NCBI GenBank assembly: GCA_003117195.1
Contig: BDSI01000004.1
Span: 429,290 to 493,289, forward strand
From: Eudorina sp. 2006-703-Eu-15
Lineage: Eukaryota; Chlorophyta; Chlorophyceae; Chlamydomonadales; Volvocaceae
Length of the DNA: 64,000 bases
Direction: 5' to 3'
Below the pieces are notes generated by a model. The model did not search any database, was not told the origin of the DNA, and was given only the letters and a program-made list of their open reading frames with translations. Position 1 is the stretch's first letter. Each line of letters begins with the position of its first letter. A program made the position numbers and the translations under genes. Of the stretch, positions 58,851 to 64,000 are shown piece after piece.

Positions 58851-59855
58851 CTACGGACACGCATGTGCGGCCGTCCTCACCGGGGTGGCCGTGGCGTCTG
58901 GCATGGACGCCGGCGGGGCAGTTGGGGAGGGCGCAGCGGCCACAGCCGCCATGGCGGCCTCCTCAGTAGCGACCTTGCCGTCAGCATTAGTATCGGTGGC
59001 CGCCGATGGGCGATTGGTACCGACGCTAGCATGCCCGCCTCCGCCTCGGCTCCCTTTGTGCTCGGAGTTGGGCGCGCATCCCGCCCGGCGCAAGCTGCTG
59101 ACCACCTGCTTCATGGCGGTGCCGAAGGCCGCGTCTGACTCGTGGTTGCCCTGGTCATGAAAGAACCCTCCGCCGATCCAAATCTCGAGAGCGACTCGAG
59201 GGAGGGAGGCGCCGGCTCGCACTGGCAACTGACACTCGCGGACTGTCCAAGCGGTGGTGTTGTGGCGCCTGCGAGAGTGGAGGTTTTTCATCAATAAAAT
59301 CAAATTTGTGTAATGTCGCTGGCAGCCTGCGGTCATCGAGCCGATAACTAGCTGTGCAAAAGAACGGATAGGCCGAAGGTCCCGACCAAGCGAACCAAGG
59401 TCACAGCGTAGACCACAGGGCCGGTTGCTTGCAGGCGGTCGCTGTTTGTGGGGTTACGGGTTCAGTACAATGTGTAAACTTGAACGGTGGCTGTTCCGTA
59501 GGGGTTGCCATGCTACTGATGCTTACTCCTTCGAGGCGTTCAGAACGGCGAGGTAGGCCTGACAGTTGGCCATGGCATCCTTAATTCGCTGCGCCCAGAG
59601 CTCGCTGATGTCATCAGGTGGTCCACAAATGAAAACAGTGTAGCCGCTAGACTCGAGGAAACGTTTCATCCGAAGAACTGCTCCATTGGCATGAAGATAC
59701 CACGAGCTGGGGCCCTTCACGCCGTAACTCAGCACTATTTGTGCTTCTATGGTATCGTAAATGTTATTGAAGTCCGTAACTGTGCTTGAGAGACGAGAAC
59801 TGCAAGTGCTGCTCGCGTGAGCCTCGGTTGTAAGCACCTTCAAGCTCTGGTTCAT
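58851..59855 (-). CDS. TIR-like domain protein with a C-terminal EF-hand loop
   Basis: Exon 1 is 59855-59527 and exon 2 is 59268-58851; the apparent TAA after exon 1 is part of a GTAAGC donor, and the phase-2 junction joins cleanly, giving 248 residues. An in-frame TAG just upstream of 59855 supports the start. Residues about 38-145 look TIR-like: AQIVLSYGVKG, RMKRFLESSGYTVFICGPPDD, WAQRIKDAMANCQAYLAVLN, then TVRECQLPVRAG ... RVALEIW, matching the strand-helix order of TIR domains where a late Cys/Glu element binds NAD+ or mediates assembly. A Gly-rich linker leads to a canonical EF-hand loop, DTNADGKVATEE (202-213), that could bind calcium. No helix pair for a full EF-hand partner is seen. 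A GTGAGG donor at 58880 could splice on toward the WD40 exon instead of ending at 58851. Confidence 0.55.
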
Positions 59856-62800
59856 TTTCTACGTAGCCAAACCTACGCCTCTCTTTACTGCCAGACCAAC
59901 CTATGCAAAGCTTCCCGAGACGGGCGGCTTTGGAAAAACGACACACAGCATAAGTGTTTCTATCGTGTCGATTCAGGAGAGCCGGACAGGCAATATGGAG
60001 AGGGAACACAGGCTTATAATCACCGAAACAGGAACACAGACGATTCCGCCAGCAATCCGGGTCCTTGGATCTATCTGGAGTGCCGTACGGGGCCAAAACG
60101 GTGACCTGCACATTAAGATTCCATACGATTTGTCCACATCTTTGTGTAACATGTTTTGGGATGCGTTTGGGCTTAAACAATCAACCAGTTTCCTTGTCGG
60201 CGAAGGAATAGCGGGAACTCCACCGCCGTACTCGTGAAGGTTTCTGGCCGCGCGTATCCCTCGAATCCAACATGACTGACGTCGACTGACGCGGCAGGCA
60301 GATGATCTGATTTCTTCGGTACCGCGAGCGTGCCATGAGTTGACGTGTGGTTAGGCTGCGTGCCTCTGCGCGCCGTGCTGGTGCTCTCCATCTGTCTCCT
60401 CTACGCATGACGAGGTCGGCGCCTGTCGGCGAGGCCCGCGCAGCCAAGGCTAAAATGTCAGCACCCCAGCGACCCTTCATAGCCCGCGAGTCCCGCTCGC
60501 CCTCCTTACATGTCCGCCCCACCGCTCAGCCAGTCGCGCCAGTCGAGGGATGCCGCTGCTGCCACCTCCAAGGGATGCGCTGGCCGCAAGAAAAAGAGTA
60601 TGAGTGGCGGATCACGAACCTGCAAACATCATCGTCACTCGATGAAATCGGAGGCAGGAGTGGACGCCGTGAGGTGGGGCGGCCATCGTGACTTCGTAAG
60701 GTCCGGCAACCGCGCATGGGAACCTCAGTACCTCACGGCAAGGACACACGGCCGCGTCTGCGCGGGGACCCTGGACGGGCCGCTCAGCCGCTCAGCCGCG
60801 CCCGCGCGCGCGGCCGCTGCTCCCAATCCCCCTTTCCGGCTCCCGGCATGGGGACTGCCTCAGGATCCGTGTCATGGGAAATCGATCGGCACTCGGAATC
60901 CCTTGTCAGTTCCCTGACAAGCTCACACGCCCTGCGCAGCAATTCGGCCGACGGGGCCAACCGGGCCCCGGAAAGGCCCCCTCGCGAGATAGCTCGGGTA
61001 ATTACGGCATCGCGCTGTTTTCTTCGTCGTCAGCCGTGGAAGACAAGGCGCAGCAGCTCCGACCCCATTATACAACCGGAAATGGTCCGGGCTGGCCGAC
61101 TGCATACAAAGTCGACACCGGAGGCATCGACTTGCGGGAAGGCACCCCTGCTTGTGCCCGACACACCGGGCCCCTCGAGTGCGCAGCCGGCGCCACACCA
61201 CCCGAGCCTCCCGACCTGATAGGAGAGGAGGACGCCCCGGAGGGGGGGACAGTCGTTCACACGATGGCCGCGCTGCCACGTACTTGCCTCACAAGGTCAC
61301 ACGACTGTCGCGATGTCGTACGGTACGGCAGTCGTACCGTACCTCAGGATGAGCCTGCCCGTCAGCCCCCGCTGCCACGTGGTCCCCCTCGCGGGCTTCG
61401 TCAACCCGCGGGCGAGGCTCCACCACGCCTTCAGGTCCATATGCCCTTCCAGTCGAAGGAACACCTTGCACGAGCACCAGCATCCGCACCAGCATCAACC
61501 ACCACCGTCAGCACCAGCACCAGCACCACCAGTACCGCCACACAATAAAAACCCCACATTGGCCATAAGCGCACACAGGGGTTCGGACTCTCATGTCGCG
61601 AATGCCCCTCCTGCCGGCCCAATAACAGCTCCTCAGTACGTAGGACGCGTCGCGCCACGGGCATCAGCCCCCCCGAGAGGGGCCGGCCACCGCGCTCACT
61701 CACACGACGGCCCCCGGTGGCAGCATCCCTGCCCGTCTCCGCCCAGTTCCGTCCTCCACGTGCAGTTCCGGCATACGACGGGAATCCTCCAGGACCCACC
61801 CGTGCGGCAGTTGGCGCAGGCCTTGTTCGTTTATTTGTGAACAGAACAGAACAACATTCGTTTTGTGAACCGTGTACAACACGCCGGCGTGCGTGGAGAG
61901 TGCCGGATGGCGGAGCGGCGAAATGCATTCGGCGCTTGGAGGACCCCTCCCCCAGCGCAACCAAAACGGACGTGAATAGAACCTACAACCTCTTCGAGCG
62001 CTGCGCCGCGCTGTGCTGCGCCGCGCCGCGGGCCGCGGCGAATTCGAGGGCTACCCGACGCGCTGCACCCACACCGTCCTGCCACATTCTGAACATCCGA
62101 CTATCGCCTGATTGATCGTACACTTCAACAAAACCAAACTGGACACCCATCAATCACGACACACGGGCACACACGACCGGGCCGGGCCGGGCCGAGCTCA
62201 TGTTGAGCTGTACGACATTGTCGTACAGATCCCGGGCACCCGTTTTTGAGACCATCAGCAACAGCAGTCCAAACAGCGCTCCTCTCCCAGAGGCCCAGGG
62301 CCATCAGGGCCAGGGCCAGCTACGGCCATGTGTCTGTGCGCTGCCTACGCAACCGCTCCAGATGACGAATCCGTGTGGACATAGAAGTGTGCTTTCCCGG
62401 GGCGCATGCATACGTCTTCCTCACTCATTGCGTCCTGTGGCGCTGCTGCCCGATCAGGATACCAGGTGCCCAGTGCATCGGGCGGGCGCTCTGGCACAGA
62501 GGCCATGCCAGATATTCTCCGCTGTCCGGGTCCGAACCAGACGACGCGGGGGGGGGCCCTTCCCCAAACGCAGCTCCGGCAGCGACAGCCCTTCCTAACC
62601 CCCGTGGTGGACCTAGGCCACAGCCCTCGCGCCTCAACGTTCGCTGCCGCTCAGTCACGTGGCAGCCGCGGCTGTCACCAGCACCCCCCGCTCGCCGCAG
62701 CAGGCCGCTTACCGCTGCAACGTTGTGAGGGGGCCGGGGGCGGGGGCGGGGGCGGGCGGGGGATGTCACCATGGATGCCCCCGGTCCCCACGGGACGTTC

Positions 62801-63502
62801 CTCCATTCAGCACTTTGCTATACGCTACGCTACGCTACACTGCACTGCACAGTGCTGCAGTTGTGCACGGCTACCCCACGGCGTCCGACACGTCTTGTAT
62901 AATGCCCCCAGCCGCCGACAAAAAGAAACAAATGCGGGGTGCCGGCCAAACAAGGCGTGCACATCATCACCCGCTGTTGGTCCAACACACCACCAAACGG
63001 AAACACAGCGGTGGCAGCGCACCTCACCCCCCGCCCCGTCCCGCCATACCGCACAACGCGTACGTCGTCCGGAGGTGCCGTCCCCCGGCCCAAGCGCCCA
63101 ACCCCCCGCCTTCAGGATGCTGCCTCTGCCCCTGCCTCCTGCGATTTTGTGCTTTAGCTCTACAGCCTCACGCCAACGTTATCTGCACCTGTCGCAACAA
63201 GCAAGCCGGCGTTCCAATACCCTCGTAATACAACAAATTCACCCGCCGGTGGCTGGACCCCCTGATGTCAATCAAGACAGCGGAGCGGCGGCTGACCCCA
63301 GAGCGCCTCCGAGCCCACACGTGCAGCGTACCAGTCTCAGGTCTCAGGACTCCCCAGGACTCCCCAGAAATCCCCGTGTTTTGGTGGGGGAGGAGTGCTC
63401 CCCGACGCCGGGCTGGGTGTGTCTGGGTTGTTTCTTTTCAAATCCCCGACGCCCCCCACCACAACACGCCCCACTGCGCACCGGTCTCCCCCGCAACGCC
63501 CC
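59856..63502. other. Intergenic, no supported gene
   Basis: Many overlapping frames but none with a recognisable motif or a clear exon structure. A Cys-bearing minus-strand frame at 59764-60180 directly upstream of the TIR-like gene is unassigned. G/C homopolymer and GGGGGC repeats lie near 62725-62765. Confidence 0.4.
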
Positions 63503-64000
63503 TCACCGCCCGGTTCCGGAGTGGCTGGAGCTCGACGGCGGTGAGTAGGACAGATCATCAGGGAGGGACAACCCCAGAGGCTGCTGCTGCTGCTGCTGGG
63601 GTTGCTGCTGCTGCTGCTGCTGCTGCAGTAGCGGCTGCAGCTGCTCGTGCGGCTTCTTGACCTGCACGCCAACACCGCTGGCCGGCGGCGGCGGCGAGCC
63701 CGGGATGGTCAGCACTGCCGCGAAGGTTGCGCCCGTCGCGTTGTCCCTCAGCTGCACGGCCTGCTGATGGGCAGCAGCACCAGCGCCGCCGCCGCCGCCG
63801 CCCGCACTGCCTCCCAGGCCGCCCGCCGGCATCGAGTGCGTCATCAAGTGAGGGTGGTGGCGGTCCAACACGACCAGACCCCCGGACAAGCCCCCGGGCA
63901 GGGCGGTGGCCCCCGTTGCACCCACCATCGAGGTGCTGTGACGCAAGTACGGGCCGGAGGCCTTGGGCGCCAGCAGCTGCTCTGCAGACAGGAGCTCGCC
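63503..64000 (-). CDS. Gln/Gly-rich protein, C-terminal end of a gene extending beyond the window
   Basis: The frame is open from the window edge to a stop at 63503, giving 165 residues. It includes LLSAEQLLAPKASGPYL, a His-rich DRHHPHLMTH, a poly-Gly stretch, AAVLTIPG, two Gln runs (CAG codons, 63578-63636) and a Ser-rich end, SSSSHSGTGR. No domain is recognisable. The composition resembles C-termini of algal transcription regulators or RNA-binding proteins, but that is only an impression. A splice junction within the stretch cannot be excluded. Confidence 0.6.
   Translation of the reverse strand, partial: GELLSAEQLLAPKASGPYLRHSTSMVGATGATALPGGLSGGLVVLDRHHPHLMTHSMPAGGLGGSAGGGGGGAGAAAHQQAVQLRDNATGATFAAVLTIPGSPPPPASGVGVQVKKPHEQLQPLLQQQQQQQQPQQQQQQPLGLSLPDDLSYSPPSSSSHSGTGR

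Noticed and set aside
59523..59526. Stop codon ending the TIR-like frame after NASKE
   Set aside because: The TAA sits inside a GTAAGC donor, and a phase-matched exon at 59268 continues the conserved pattern.
62406..63548. 380-residue plus-strand frame near the right end
   Set aside because: Arbitrary composition; its end overlaps the better supported minus-strand exon at 63503-64000.

Overview
The window is nuclear DNA from a green alga, most likely a volvocine (Volvox/Gonium/Chlamydomonas lineage). Nearly every gene is split by short introns with GT..AG borders and C/T-rich acceptors. Coding exons are GC-rich with Ala, Gly, Gln and Ser homopolymers. TGTAA, the volvocine polyadenylation signal, lies downstream of many stops. 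Two pherophorin-like genes (an algal extracellular-matrix family), an RWP-RK regulator, a plant-type rhomboid with its Cys-rich tail and algal-type LINE and DIRS-like retroelements agree with this. All exon structures were assembled by hand from reading frame, splice signals and intron phase; no transcript evidence was available.

Layout: (1) 87-4969 (+), the 3' part of a giant low-complexity protein gene. (2) 7995-9662 and 12566-14495 (+), a tandem pair of secreted pherophorin-like genes with the same four-exon structure. (3) 14.5-23.7 kb, a gene-poor, microsatellite-rich stretch crowded with CCGTAC/GTACGG words. (4) 27372-23731 (-), an RWP-RK transcription factor whose last exon lies beyond an intron holding a LINE 3' tail. 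(5) 29.1-32.7 kb, a mobile-element cluster: a LINE 3' end, a decayed DIRS-like tyrosine-recombinase element, and a 508-bp inverted-repeat element inserted into the recombinase frame. (6) 33573-38362 (+), a TKL-type protein kinase with about 420 residues between DLG and APE. (7) 39359-40982 (+), a predicted chloroplast coiled-coil protein. (8) 47301-42747 (-), a rhomboid-like protein lacking the catalytic His. (9) 47737-49485 (+), NADH-cytochrome b5 reductase, head-to-head with the rhomboid. (10) 50643-52858 (+), a plastid-targeted isoprenylcysteine/phospholipid methyltransferase-like membrane protein with a GC-AG intron. (11) 57179-56178 (-), a seven-blade WD40 exon. (12) 59855-58851 (-), a TIR-like gene with an EF-hand loop, possibly part of the same gene as the WD40 exon. 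(13) 64000-63503 (-), the 3' end of a Gln-rich protein gene.

The genes do not form one pathway. The most notable points are the kinase with the oversized activation segment, the rhomboid pseudoprotease, the nested transposon and the TIR-like/EF-hand/WD40 arrangement. No CRISPR arrays, rRNA or convincing tRNA genes were seen.
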